The notes beneath the pieces are model-generated. The model was given only the letters and a program-made list of their open reading frames with translations, was not told the origin of the DNA and did no database searches. Of a stretch of 64,000 nt of DNA, positions 1 to 19,841 are shown one piece after another; position 1 is the stretch's first letter, and each line of letters starts with the position of its first letter. The stretch comes from Spirogloea muscicola (Eukaryota; Streptophyta; Zygnematophyceae; Spirogloeales; Spirogloeaceae), in the NCBI GenBank assembly GCA_009602725.1, contig WELB01000127.1, positions 266,316 through 330,315 on the forward strand, given 5' to 3'. The translations under genes were made by a program, and so were the position numbers.

Positions 1-5770
<5,770 letters not shown>

Positions 5771-5799
5771 CGAGTAAATAAAGAAGGGAGGTGAGGCAG

Positions 5800-6760
5800 C
5801 TTGCCCGGCGCCGCGGAGCTCAAGCCAGCGCAGGTGCTCGGCGAGATTATTCCGTGGCGGGCCGGCATTCCCGCTGCTGCCTGGCCGCCTGCAGACGGTG
5901 CATTGGCACTTTAGGACCAGCCACGGCGTCGTATGACAGCGGTTGTCAACTGCCGGTCGAGCAGCAGGCGCGACACGTGCTGCTCACCCGCAAGTACTCA
6001 TGAATCACCATGAACTCGGGGGCTGGCCGTCGTCTGACTGCCAGTAGCCAGCGGGCTGCTGCATGTGCCGCCTCAGACGACGTCCTCGCTTCTTCGAGGC
6101 TCGGTCATGTCAGGCAGGCTGCGCCCTCTGCCAGCAGCCGGACCGACATCTACGCGTGTCCTTGCAGGCGCCCTGCAGCTGCAGAGACCGAAGCGATGCC
6201 CCGGCAGCTCGGACGTCCGAATGTGCCGATAGTCGCGGGCATCCGCTTGGCGCGCCGGCTAGAGCACTGCTACCTACTGGACGTCGCACAGAGGGCCATG
6301 AGACGTGGCCAGGCCAGGCCGTCTCCCTGGCCAGCTCGCAGCAGGACTTGCGGCTCGGGCTCGCCGTAGCAGGCCCGAGGCCCGCGCAGGTCCTCCGGCG
6401 CCGTGAAACGCGACGGCGGCGGCCGGCCCCTCGGCAGTGGCGGCGTCGATGGCCACGGCCAGCGCCGCCGTGCCCGGAGCCCGGCAGGAGGAGCTGCAGG
6501 AGCGGCCGTCCCAGTGCACGTCGCAGCGCTGCAGCACCGGCTCCTCGGCTTCGCCACAACCGCCGCCGCCGCCGCCGCCGCGACCGCCGCCNATTAGCCA
6601 CGTCCTCCTTCACCGTCACTCCTCCTGCAGCCTCGTCAATGGCCGAGCCCGTTGATGTAGATGCTGAGACGCGCCGAGCTGCAGAGCTAGGCCTCCTCTC
6701 GCAAAGGAGCTGCCGCCGCCTCGGGCACCAAGAGAAGGGCATAGCGGTGCCGGCGGCGTG
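5800..6760. other. GC-rich divergent intergenic/promoter region
   Basis: About 1 kb between the helicase and phosphatase genes. It holds CCG-rich sequence and one N at 6592. Open frames run on both strands, but none shows a recognisable domain, so they are treated as composition artefacts. It may contain 5' exons of either flanking gene. Confidence 0.5.
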
Positions 6761-6761
6761 A

Positions 6762-10721
<3,960 letters not shown>

Positions 10722-11165
10722 TATGAGATAGTAGAGGCTTTTACAGTTCGGCACTCAAGTTTGGCATTCACTTGTCACCATATGAGTCCTGGCGCTATGC
10801 TTAGCTGAGACCAGCTTATGTTTTTTCTGCCGCCATCTTACTGTTGCAGCTAAAGTGCAGCTCGAAGCACTCAAAGTCATGCAGGCACTGATGTTGCAAC
10901 CATATTGCTTTCATTGGTAGAGCAGTTACTAGGCTGGTGATATGCTTGCCAGCTTCGGAGCTTGTTGCTTTGATCGTAGATTTGAAGACATGCAGATTTA
11001 TCAGACCCGGTCATGTCACTAGAATGCACTAGTACTACACTTGGCTCATCCCTGCATCCATGATCTGCAGAATGCAGGACATCAGCAAGTTCTGCAGCTG
11101 TTCCTAGAAACATCTCAGTAAACATTGTCTATAAGAGGAGATGAATATTCGTGGAAGGATTATGT
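10722..11165. other. Intergenic, no gene seen
   Basis: Sequence 3' of the phosphatase gene. The minus-strand frame at 10877-11125 has no recognisable motif or repeat partner in the window. Confidence 0.4.
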
Positions 11166-12360
11166 CATTTGCACTGTACAAAAGGTGCACATAAGACGGC
11201 AAAACCACACAAGCAGGATCCTAAGGGGGCTAAGGATCTCCGGGGCTGCCCGCCCACAGGGATCAAGTAGGACTGGGGTTACCAACTTTACCAATTTTAG
11301 TCCTTCACCAGAAAGCATTGCCCCGCAGGTTGTTTTGGCACCTGAGAGCAATACTATGCAATGCGCATGGCACGAGTCTACTTATTTATGGATGCGGCAT
11401 CGTCAAAATGGACGATGATCGGCCCAGCTTTGAGAAAGACCCTCATGTTGCTGCCTCCTCTATGACTTACTAGCAGAGAGCAAGTTAATCAAGTTGTAAT
11501 CTATAATCAGTGTCAACTGTACAGCAAGGACATGTGCTCTCCCTTGACAACATCACAGGACACTTTCTCGCTGACGGGCTCGAGCATGCAGTAGCACGAA
11601 AGGAAATAGCTGTGAGCACAGCAACACCCAAAGCTTTTCTTGCAATTACCCTGTGATAGTAGTGTGGCTGCAGGAGACAACCCCATGTGGCAGGTAAACG
11701 TTTGCCTACATGGACTAGCAGCACGACTGCTGACAGGACGAAGCAAGTATGGTACAGACGACACCTAACCACAAGACGCCCTCCTCCTAAGGCCATCAAT
11801 AGGGCGAGAGCATGCAAAAAGAAGGCGACTGGGCTTCCACGATGCACACTGAGAGTTGCATGTTCCCAGGGTGGCCCTGAGGACAGCCACGCATGGGCGA
11901 CCATGGGCATGGGCATGGCCGACCAGCAAGCCCGCGTAGCTTTGCAGCAGCATCAGCTTCAGGCGATGCAGCTTCAGGTGGCTGTCCTCGGGGCCACCCT
12001 GGGGACATGCAACATGCAGTGTGCATCCTGTAGCCCAGTTGCCTTTGCATGCTCTCCTTCTAGTGATGGCCTTAGAAGGAGAGCGTCCTGTGCTTAGGTG
12101 TCGTATGTAGCAATACTTGCTTCGTCCTGTCAGTTGTGCTGCTAGTCCATGTAGCGAGCTTCCGTGGGCCAAGGTCGGCTCGCTCGGCGCGCTCCTCGGC
12201 GCTGGGATCGCCGCCTCGTGCTTGCTGAGGCGCGCATCGATGTCACGGCCACCCTCGCGGCCCCGCGGGGGCTCGTCGCAGCTTCAGCCTGGTGGCGGCT
12301 GCGACAGCCTCGGTCGCCCACGCCGCCAGCCAGGCCCAGGATGCGGGACGCCATGGCCCG
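11165..12360 (-). pseudogene. Rearranged minus-strand remnant of coiled-coil family CCX
   Basis: The complement of 12356-12200 resembles the start of the CCX reading frame (MASRILGLAGG in place of MASGLLGLATA, then frameshifted). The complement of 11930-11165 matches the 3' flank found after the other CCX copies. Plus-strand 11940-12097 also encodes a CCX C-terminal tail (QHQLQAMQLQVA ... RRRASCA, stop), so the C-terminal part is present as an inverted duplicate centred near 11.93 kb. The pieces cannot make a normal CCX protein. Confidence 0.6.
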
Positions 12361-12494
12361 CTCGCGGCGGCGGTGTCAGTGGCGGCGCCCGGGGCAAGGC
12401 TTTCGGGAGCGAAGTCGCGGCAGCAATGGCGCCGGTGGCGGCGGCGGCGGTGCCGGCAGGCAGCAGGCAGGGCTGCGGAGGCGGGCGCAGGCGG

Positions 12495-12985
12495 ATGGTT
12501 GCTCCCATCATGAAATCACACTTGGTCGCAATCCACTGTCGTGTTTATGCCATAGCAGGAGTGAAGGAAGGATGCACTACTAAGAAGGAATCGGCAGAAC
12601 CACACAAGTAGGATGCAAGGGCCTAAGGGTCTCTGGGCTGCCCATGGGGACCATCTAGGACCAGGCAGTACACAACTACAAATGTAGTCACTAACCAGAA
12701 AGCATGTCGCCGCAAGTAATATTGGCACCTGAGAGCAAGATCGTGCAATATGCGTGGCACGAGGTCTACCTGTTCATAGTTTTGGAATAGACCAGATGCA
12801 CGATAACCGGGCCAGTTATGACTAAGAGACTCGATTTCATGTTGCTGCCTCTTTTATGAGGTACTAGCATACTGCACTTCTAAGAGATTGAGATCTCTAT
12901 GTTGTGCAAATGTACAGCAAGGAGATGTGCTCTTGGGCACTGATATCATTGTAAGTAAACCATGCTGCTGACGGGCTCGAGCATG
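12495..12985 (+). repeat. Left arm of a 491-bp near-perfect inverted repeat
   Basis: This segment is the reverse complement of 13943-14433; positions pair with a constant sum of 26928 and no mismatch was noticed by eye. It is the 3' flank of a CCX copy read on the minus strand, and it ends beside the single N at 12986. Confidence 0.9.
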
Positions 12986-13218
12986 NCCCTCCGCCTCCCA
13001 CCGCGCTCTCGCCAGACGCCCCTCCGCCGCCGCCGCCGCCGCCGCCGGCGCCGCTTGCGCCCGCCGCCGCCGACGCTGCTGCCGGCGCCGCCACCAGGGC
13101 CTCTGCTTCTGCGACGTCGCTCCACGTCGCTCCAGAGCAGGCACAGCGCCTGCACCAGCGCCGCGCCTTCCACCGCCCGCCGCCACGCCGGCCGCCTCGC
13201 CGCTGCAGCCGCGCCAGC

Positions 13219-13764
13219 CATGGCGTCCGGCCTTCTGGGCCTGGCCACCGCGTCCGTGGCGGGCCACCGAAGCCTGCGCAGCCGCCACCAGGCTCGGGCT
13301 GCTCCCCACGACCCACGCCGAGCCCCCGGACGGCCACCGAGGAGGCCTCGGCATCGTCGCACGCCTCCGAGAGCGCGAGGCGCGGCGTGCTCCGCGCCGA
13401 TGCGTGCGCCGAGCTGGCCGACGTCGGCCCCAGGTCGTCCTCCGGGTGGCCGACAGCCGGCGGCGGCGGCCTCTGCGGCCGGTCGAGGCCGTCCTGGGGC
13501 CGACGTCGGCCAGCTCGGCGCACGCATCGGCGCGGAGCACGCCGCGCCCCTCGCTCTCGGAGGCGTGCGACGATGCCGTGGCCTCCTCGGTGGCCGTCCG
13601 GGGGCTCGTGGTGGGTCGTGGGGAGCAGCCCGAGCCTGGTGGCGGCTGCGCAGGCTTCGGTGGCCCACGCCGCCACGAATGCGGCGGCCAGGCCCAAAAT
13701 GTCAGACGCACTCAGTGACTGCTCTCCCTCTAGTGGCCTTAGGAGTATGGCGTCTTGTGCTTAG
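13219..13764 (+). pseudogene. Palindromic copy of the CCX 5' half
   Basis: The plus strand starts like the CCX proteins (MASGLLGLATASV) after the in-frame leader seen in other copies (ACTSAAPSTARR). It loses frame after about 13 residues, although the downstream DNA stays CCX-like. From about 13490 to 13690 the same sequence returns as its own reverse complement: the minus strand reads AFVAAWATEACAAATRLGLL. The plus strand then ends with a CCX-like tail (LRSMASCA, stop at 13762-13764). The coiled-coil middle is missing, so this is an inverted-duplicated, non-functional copy. Confidence 0.7.
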
Positions 13765-13942
13765 GTGCTGTACATAGCAGTACTTGCCCCGTCCCGTCAG
13801 CAGTCGTGCTGCTTGTCCATGTAGGCGAACTTTCTCCTGCTTCAATGATTTGATCTCCTGCAGCCAACGCCACTATCACAGGGTGGTTGCGTGAATTCCT
13901 TGTGTGTTGCTGCGCTCAGAGCTATCTCCTGTCGTGCTACTG

Positions 13943-14433
13943 CATGCTCGAGCCCGTCAGCAGCATGGTTTACTTACAATGATATCAGTGCCCAAGAGCA
14001 CATCTCCTTGCTGTACATTTGCACAACATAGAGATCTCAATCTCTTAGAAGTGCAGTATGCTAGTACCTCATAAAAGAGGCAGCAACATGAAATCGAGTC
14101 TCTTAGTCATAACTGGCCCGGTTATCGTGCATCTGGTCTATTCCAAAACTATGAACAGGTAGACCTCGTGCCACGCATATTGCACGATCTTGCTCTCAGG
14201 TGCCAATATTACTTGCGGCGACATGCTTTCTGGTTAGTGACTACATTTGTAGTTGTGTACTGCCTGGTCCTAGATGGTCCCCATGGGCAGCCCAGAGACC
14301 CTTAGGCCCTTGCATCCTACTTGTGTGGTTCTGCCGATTCCTTCTTAGTAGTGCATCCTTCCTTCACTCCTGCTATGGCATAAACACGACAGTGGATTGC
14401 GACCAAGTGTGATTTCATGATGGGAGCAACCAT
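13943..14433 (-). repeat. Right arm of the 491-bp inverted repeat
   Basis: Reverse complement of 12495-12985. It forms the 3' flank of the plus-oriented CCX half-copy and leads into the small conserved reading frame at 14434. The spacer between arms is about 960 bp and is itself internally palindromic. Confidence 0.9.
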
Positions 14434-14559
14434 GCTGTGGGAAAGGCAGCTTGACGGTTGCTTGGAGAGGCTTACAGCAGGCGTGCTAACGGGGATGGCG
14501 CAACTATCAGATGTGGCGCGCGGCGTGGAGCTGCACACAGACGGCAACGGATTCTGAGC
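14434..14559 (+). CDS. Small conserved 41-aa reading frame downstream of CCX (unit A)
   Basis: ATG to TGA, starting MLWERQLDGCLERL and ending VELHTDGNGF. The same peptide recurs at the same distance after every CCX copy (20442, 26448, about 30987 and about 46462). Most differences are substitutions that leave the frame open, and one insertion is a multiple of three, which suggests coding constraint. It could be a separate small protein or the last exon of a spliced CCX transcript. No known family recognised. Confidence 0.45.
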
Positions 14560-15120
14560 CTTCGTGAAAGATAGAGATTCCCCCAGTATTTTGCAGTAGT
14601 GGCTGTTATTGGCCAGCCCAGAGGGCTCCCAGTTGACGGACGACCCCGTCGCTCACCGGTGGCAACTAGGAGGGCGGCCAATGTGCTAGATCCTGCCCTT
14701 TTCCTTAGGTCACCGGCCTGCCAAAGCAGGCAATCTTATAGCCAGTAGTGCAAGTCCCAAGTGGATTGTGATAGCTGTAGCATTGCAATCTTTATTGAAC
14801 CAAGTCATCAGCAATGCCTTCGGTGGCAGAGGGTTGAAGTGGCTTTTGTGGGGCGCTGAAGTAGATTTATGCTGCCTAGTAAATTGTCATACCTGACCTC
14901 GCCTTTGCTATTGTGGCGGCTGAGAGCTTGCATTAAGTGGCTGCATTGTTTGCTTTCTCCAGCAAGACCAATGTAGATTACCGGGATTCATCAGCAACAA
15001 TCACGTAATTTCATCTTGCTGCTGACTGTCCTCCACTTATACTACTGACTTCAGGTCGTGCTACGGCCAGGTTGAGCTTTCTCTCTCAAGAAAGGAGGGT
15101 CATAGCAAGTAAAATACGTT
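14560..15120. other. Conserved unit 3' region between convergent genes (unit A)
   Basis: Non-coding-looking sequence shared, in diverged form, by all units (also 20.57-20.9, 26.6-27.25, 31.1-31.7 and 46.6-47.2 kb). It sits between the plus-strand small frame and the 3' end of the minus-strand CDCA7-chromodomain gene. Confidence 0.5.
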
Positions 15121-15129
15121 ACAGCGAAA

Positions 15130-17443
15130 GGTGGACTGTGAAGTGGACCCCTTGGTAGTTGCTCCCTGGCTCCCAAGAGCTGTGCTCCAAGCCATAACCG
15201 TCCACTAACTGAGGACTTCCCTACTGCCTCGTCGCCCTCTCCTTGTAAGGATATGCTTGACTACGTGTACCATTTCCTTGTCCCTTTCCTTGGCTTCCTG
15301 CAAGCATGATCTGTCTTGAGTCCTGGGTCCTATATTTATCAGTACTGTTGCTGCTGAAGCAAGATGTGCATTGAGGCAACCTGGTCAACTGCCGCACGGT
15401 GCCTACTTTATGCTGTAGGGAGACTAGCTTCCGTTTGCTGCTAGAAGCCATCCTGCTCGACCCCTCTGAGCTGGGAACCGCCAAGTCTGGACTAGAGCTT
15501 GAGGAATCTTCAGGAGTCTCATCTTGTGTGACGCCTGACTCAGAGCTCATTGATTCTTCTGCTTGGCACCCTTGCTGCGTGAGGACGAGGTAATGTGCCA
15601 CCGATGTGTACCCCTCACCAACAACCTGCCAGCAGTGAAGCCAATTTGTCAACAAGAGAATCATGGACTGACAAGCTGCATCTTCTTGCAAGGTAGTAGC
15701 CTTGTAGTGATTCGCACGCCTCGGCTTCTCCTACTTACTAGCTCAGCTAGTCAAGGCGTCAGTAATGGTCGTGGCTAAGGAGTCACTCACCTTCCTGTAC
15801 AATTGGCCCGTGGGGGCCCAGCCCTTGTGCGACCTACAGAAGCTGCAGTTGCAGATGTCTTGGCAGTCTGGGCACACCCAGTCCTTGTTTGCTTGTGCCT
15901 TAAGCACATCTTCGCCATATCTGCCAACACGTGGAGGATCAGCATCTGTGAGGCGTTAGCTGACCAGCCAAAGGAGTGCAGGTTGTTTATAGCACAAGTG
16001 TGCATGAGCCCTGTGATGTTCAGGTAGTGCATGATTGTGCACAACTCTGACACTGGGAGGAAGGGCAAGAGCTGCTAAGAAACCTTACCTCATGAAGAGG
16101 CCATTACCACAGATTTGTCCACGGAGGGACTTGCACTTCGAACGGGTGTTCTGCTGGCCCAATGCCTTCTGCCTGTGCTTGCACAACCCATCAGAATGCA
16201 GCAATCATTATACCGGTCCCCATGTCTTGCAGAAAACAGTGCTTATCTATAGTGTAGCCGGCAGTGCAATCTGGCACTCAGCCACCGGTTCAAAAGCTTT
16301 GCTTAAAGCTGATAGCAGTTAAGCTATCCTCAGCTGACTTGCATTGATGACAAGTTCTCCCCTTCAGATTGTTACACACCCGTGTCTTCCCTGCGTCATA
16401 GAAGGGGACAGCACAATCAGCTGGCTACTGACCTACAACGTGCTGTAAGGGTAGGGAATGCGGAGCAAGGTTGATGAGCAGATGGGTCATCCTAAGGGGT
16501 ACTACACAACCCGCAGGGTAAAGTAGCCACTTGTGCTGCCTGCTTTCCCAAGACATCAAGAAGGCCGTCGTAAGCAGCGGCCGTTAGTGAAGGTGTCGCA
16601 TGAGCGGACAAGTCCCACAGAGCGACACTGTACTGTATGCTGTCCAGGCAAGACCTGCTGGAGATGAGCTATGCCAGACAGCTGCCGCACCATCTGGAGC
16701 GAAGCCGTCCTTGTTGAAATGCCATGCACGGGCTGCGCTGCCCAGCAACCGCTGGTGCTCGCGCGTGTACAACTTCGGCTTGCATCCGCCAGGTCGCAGC
16801 TTCTGCCGCGGCCTCTCGCCGCTGCTGGCGAGCTGTGGCCGAGCTTGCTGGGGCGATGCCGCACTGGCACTCGGCTCAGGGAAAACCTTCTGAGCTCCCG
16901 CCAATCTGGCCAGAGGCGGCAGGCAATCCCAAAGTGTCAGCCCCGCTCGGCTGGAGAGCTCGTCTTCTGGCTCTGCATGGCGGCTGTGACAGAGCAGACC
17001 AAGTGCATGGAGGAAGCGACGGAGCAAGCTGGGGACGTGACGTGATCTCCTCCCCTCGGCTCATCTGACCTTCGAATTGCTGACACGGGGTACAAAGAGC
17101 GCCCTGTCTGCCTCGCCTGTGGCTCCGCCAGCACAGTCATGAATACCCTCTGTGAATTGGAGGAGCTGTTCTTCTGCATGCATCTGGCTGGCGTATACAG
17201 CCGCTCTGCGAGTACCAGCAGCTTTCCTCGGGTCGTGATGTGAGCGGGGAGGCGCGGACCTGCTGGAGGAGCGCCTGGCGGCAGCGCGGGGCAGCGGCGC
17301 TCGCCCCGAGGCGCCGGCGGCAGGCAGCGCTTGTGACGGCAGGAGGAGGAGGAGGAGGAGGCGGGGGAGCGGCGGCGAGGAGGCCGAGCTGCAGCGGCCA
17401 GGCGCGCCTGCCGCTGGAGCTCGTACGCCGTCAGAGGCGCCAT
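15130..17443 (-). pseudogene. CDCA7-like zf-4CXXC_R1/chromodomain gene, copy A (decayed)
   Basis: Starts MAPLTAYELQRQARLAA (17443) and keeps the family exon layout, including the exon with SKPKLYTREHQRLLGSAA-type sequence (about 17027-16600), RVCNNLKGRTCHQC (about 16370), a knuckle exon (about 16180-16090), YGEDVLKAQANKDWVCPDC (about 15930-15790) and the chromodomain exon (from about 15640). Damage relative to copies B and F: in the knuckle exon one Cys reads Arg and a later Cys reads Gly, the splice-junction base after CHQC is changed, a deletion upstream of the chromodomain shifts the frame, and a stop interrupts it after REVLS. It lies convergent with the CCX half-copy. A degenerate telomere-like track follows its 5' end. 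Confidence 0.75.
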
Positions 17444-17562
17444 GGCGGGGGAGCTCGGGAGGAGGCGGGCGGGGCGGCCTTCAGGGCGCTGCGCGACGCG
17501 GGCTCCCCGCCAGCGCCCCTTGGGCCTGCTCCCGCGCTGGCGGGGGCTTGTGACGCGGTCTG

Positions 17563-17597
17563 GGGTTTAGGATCAAGGGCTAAGGGCTCAGGGTTTA
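17563..17597 (+). repeat. Five in-register degenerate telomere-type heptads
   Basis: Reads GGGTTTA GGATCAA GGGCTAA GGGCTCA GGGTTTA in perfect 7-base register, a degenerate form of the plant/green-algal TTTAGGG repeat. A related stretch lies near 23430-23455 upstream of copy B. On the minus strand it reads CTAAACCC, like the telo-box of plant promoters, just upstream of the CDCA7 copy. Confidence 0.6.
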
Positions 17598-17639
17598 GCT
17601 CGCCCTCTCCCCGGAGAAGGGGCTCAGGGTTTCATGCAG

Positions 17640-18600
17640 GGCCCTTGTCTACTCCAGTGAAAGGTCCAAGAGGCCGGAAGTGCTCTTTGGAAGGGCCCCT
17701 TCGGACCCCTTCGGACCTTGTCATTCTCATCAGGCTGCCTGTTCACAGCCCTCCACCTCCTCTGGGAGAGCCTTTCTCTAAAAGAGCTCACTTTTTCTGA
17801 GCGAAAGCTTCGGGAAAGCGCTGTCCGGGCCCCTTGGACCTTGCCCGTTCCTCTCGGCCTGGCTGTTCACAGCCCTCGCCCCTTTTGGGAGAGCCTTCCC
17901 TCCTTTCGTGGCTGCAGCCTCTGGCTGCAGACATAGGACCCGCTACCCGAAGACTACTTTCTCTGACTTGAGGCTGCTCAACGGGATACTGGAAGAACGA
18001 CTCTTCCGGTAGAGGGCCATGGCTATGATTGGCCAGCTGAAGAAGAAAATGAAGAATGAGACTACTGATATTGAGCACCCTGTGGCTACTTGAGACGCTG
18101 GGTGATTCAGCGCTTTTCTGGCCCATTCGCACTCTCTTCGTTCTCTCTTTGGGCTGGCTAATCACGAGATCGCCCTCTGTTGGAAGAGTCTTCCCCCTTC
18201 TGACGCCTTTCAGACCTTGTTCATTAAATTCTGGGCTGGCCTATCACAGCCATCGCCCTCCTTCTTCCCATTCATTCCTTTGGGTTGTCCATTCTTTTCG
18301 GCGTTGCGGCCACTTCAGACCTTGTACATTCCTCTCACAGCCACTACCTTGAAATCAGAAGAGCTGTTTCGTCTGGGCTGGCCTCACAGAGCCATTGCTC
18401 TACATTGAGGGAGTCGTTTCCTTTCCTTGGGCTGGCCTTCATAGCCATTGCCTTGCATTGGAAGAGCTGAGTTTCTCAGCCAGCGCGTTTGGCCCCTTCA
18501 TCCCTTGTCAAGTCTTTTTGCTGGCTGTATACAGCTTCTTGCCCCCTTTGAGAGAGCCACTTCTACTTTGGGAGAGCCACTTTGGGAGAGCCAGTGCTCA
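17640..18600. repeat. Array of GGGCTGGC...CACAGCC hairpin-like repeats (array 1)
   Basis: Degenerate repeats with the core GGCTGGCTGTTCACAGCCCTCGCC or GGCTGGCCTATCACAGCCAT, often followed by CCTCTATTGGAAGAG and preceded by CAGACCTTGTTCATT. Occurrences include about 17731, 17858, 18151, 18232, 18377 and 18430. The core can pair GGGCTG with CAGCCC. No gene is recognised here. It separates the divergent CDCA7 copy A and CCX copy B. Confidence 0.75.
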
Positions 18601-18871
18601 GGTGGGAGCAGCGTCCGCTGCCCGGGCGGACGTGCGGCCTCCCGGCAAGACTTGTTCGGCCTGGTGCCCCGGGAGCGCGGGCAGCCGGGCCGGGCTTGGA
18701 GGGCCAAGGCGGGAGCTTGGGCGGTGCGGGGGGGCTGGTCGCAGAGCGGGACGGGGCGCCCCGGGGGGCGCCGAATCGGATTCGTGGGCTAATGCAACTG
18801 GCAACGGCCTGCGCGGGAAACCGGCCCGCCACGTTGGCCAACGCGGCCTGAAGCTCCCCCCCCCCCTCCCT
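18600..18871 (+). promoter_or_regulatory. Conserved CCX 5' region (copy B)
   Basis: A GC-rich block from CCCGGGCGGACGTGCGGCC to GCGGCCTGAAGCTCCCCC recurs before CCX copies at 24.52, 29.08 and 42.88 kb, before the TPX2-like unit at 35.5 kb, and in part at 35.2 and 39.14 kb. Conservation upstream of different reading frames suggests promoter plus 5' leader. Confidence 0.55.
18813..18820 (-). promoter_or_regulatory. E2F-type site TTTCCCGC
   Basis: GCGGGAAA on the plus strand is the complement of the canonical E2F/DP site. It is retained at the same place in copies at 24723, 29289 and 35658, and is changed to GCGGGCAA in the unit at about 43.2 kb. Presence is seen; function is inferred. Confidence 0.45.
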
Positions 18872-18971
18872 CTCTCGCCCCACGCTCCTCCCCTCCCGCC
18901 GCCGCCGCCGCCGCCGCCGCCACCGCCNCCCGGCGCCGCTCGGCCCCGACAAGCCCCGCCGCGAGCGAGCA

Positions 18972-19841
18972 ATGGCGTCTGGCCTTCTGGGCCTGGCCAC
19001 CGCGTTCGTGGAGGCGTGGGCCACCGAAGCCTGCGCAGCCGCCGCCAGGCTCGGGCTGCTCCCGGCGACCACGAGCCCCCGGGCGGCCGCCGAGGAGGCC
19101 GCGGCATCGTCGCCCGCCTGCGAGAGCGCGGCGCGCGGCGTGCTTCGCGCCGACGCGTGCGCCGATCTGGCCGCCGTCGGCCCCAGGACGGCCTCGACCG
19201 GCCGCGGAGGCCGCCGCCGCCACCTGTCGAGCCCCCGCAGGGGGGCCTCTGCACCCACCCAGCATGGCATCCCCGTGGAGGCGGCATGGCAAGCCGCCTG
19301 CTGCCTCGCGGACGCCCTCAACGAGGCGCTGCTGCTGCGCGGCGAGGCGGAGCATGCGAGACAGCTGGCGGAGGAGTGGCAGCGGTACGCCGAGGAGACG
19401 GCGGCGGAGCGCGACGAGCTTCTCGAGTGGGGCCTGCGGGTCCTGGACGACAACAATCAGCTCCGACACACCGCGCGCAGCAGCGCGGAGGAGGCTGACC
19501 GCTGGTACCAGGATGCCAAGATCCTGGATGACTGCCGCACAGACCTGACAGGGCAGCTGGAGGCGTGCCGCCAGCAGGCGGACGCCGATGCGCTGGCGGC
19601 GCAGGCTGCGGCCTCGAGGCTCAGGTCCGACCTTGCGGGCGCGCATTGGCTGCTGCGCGCAGCAAACAGTAGAATGGGCGACCTGCAAGCCCAAGTGGCT
19701 TCGCAGGACCACCAGCTCCGGGCGCTGCGCCTGGAGGTGGCTGCCTTCAGGGCCACCCTGGAGGCATGCCACAGCCCAGTCGCACTCGGTGCCTGCTCTT
19801 CTCCTCTACAAGGCCCTAGGAGGAGGGCGTCCTGTGCATAG
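18972..19841 (+). CDS. CCX coiled-coil protein, copy B (289 aa)
   Basis: No known family recognised. Residues 1-30 form an Ala-rich, largely hydrophobic segment starting MASGLLGLATAFVEAWATEA, followed by an Arg/Ser/Pro-rich stretch (about 70-95). A long acidic/Gln-rich coiled coil runs from about 115 to 255 (for example LAEEWQRYAEETAAERDELL and MGDLQAQVASQDHQLRALRL). A Cys- and Arg-containing tail ends RRRASCA. The start matches all copies. Several copies carry a longer in-frame leader (SACTSAAPSTARR...), so an upstream exon is possible. The upstream conserved block contains an E2F-type site, and the gene converges with CDCA7 copy B. Its first 300 bp are nearly identical to copy C, showing recent duplication. 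A structural or adaptor role would be a guess. Confidence 0.65.
   Translation: MASGLLGLATAFVEAWATEACAAAARLGLLPATTSPRAAAEEAAASSPACESAARGVLRADACADLAAVGPRTASTGRGGRRRHLSSPRRGASAPTQHGIPVEAAWQAACCLADALNEALLLRGEAEHARQLAEEWQRYAEETAAERDELLEWGLRVLDDNNQLRHTARSSAEEADRWYQDAKILDDCRTDLTGQLEACRQQADADALAAQAAASRLRSDLAGAHWLLRAANSRMGDLQAQVASQDHQLRALRLEVAAFRATLEACHSPVALGACSSPLQGPRRRASCA

Noticed and set aside
12854-13777. Several overlapping 240-285 aa frames on both strands
   Set aside because: They arise from high-GC CCX sequence duplicated in inverted orientation; only short segments match the CCX protein.
18395-18970. Plus-strand frame extending upstream of CCX copy B through the hairpin array
   Set aside because: The array and 5' block carry no conserved peptide between copies; the frame is open by chance.
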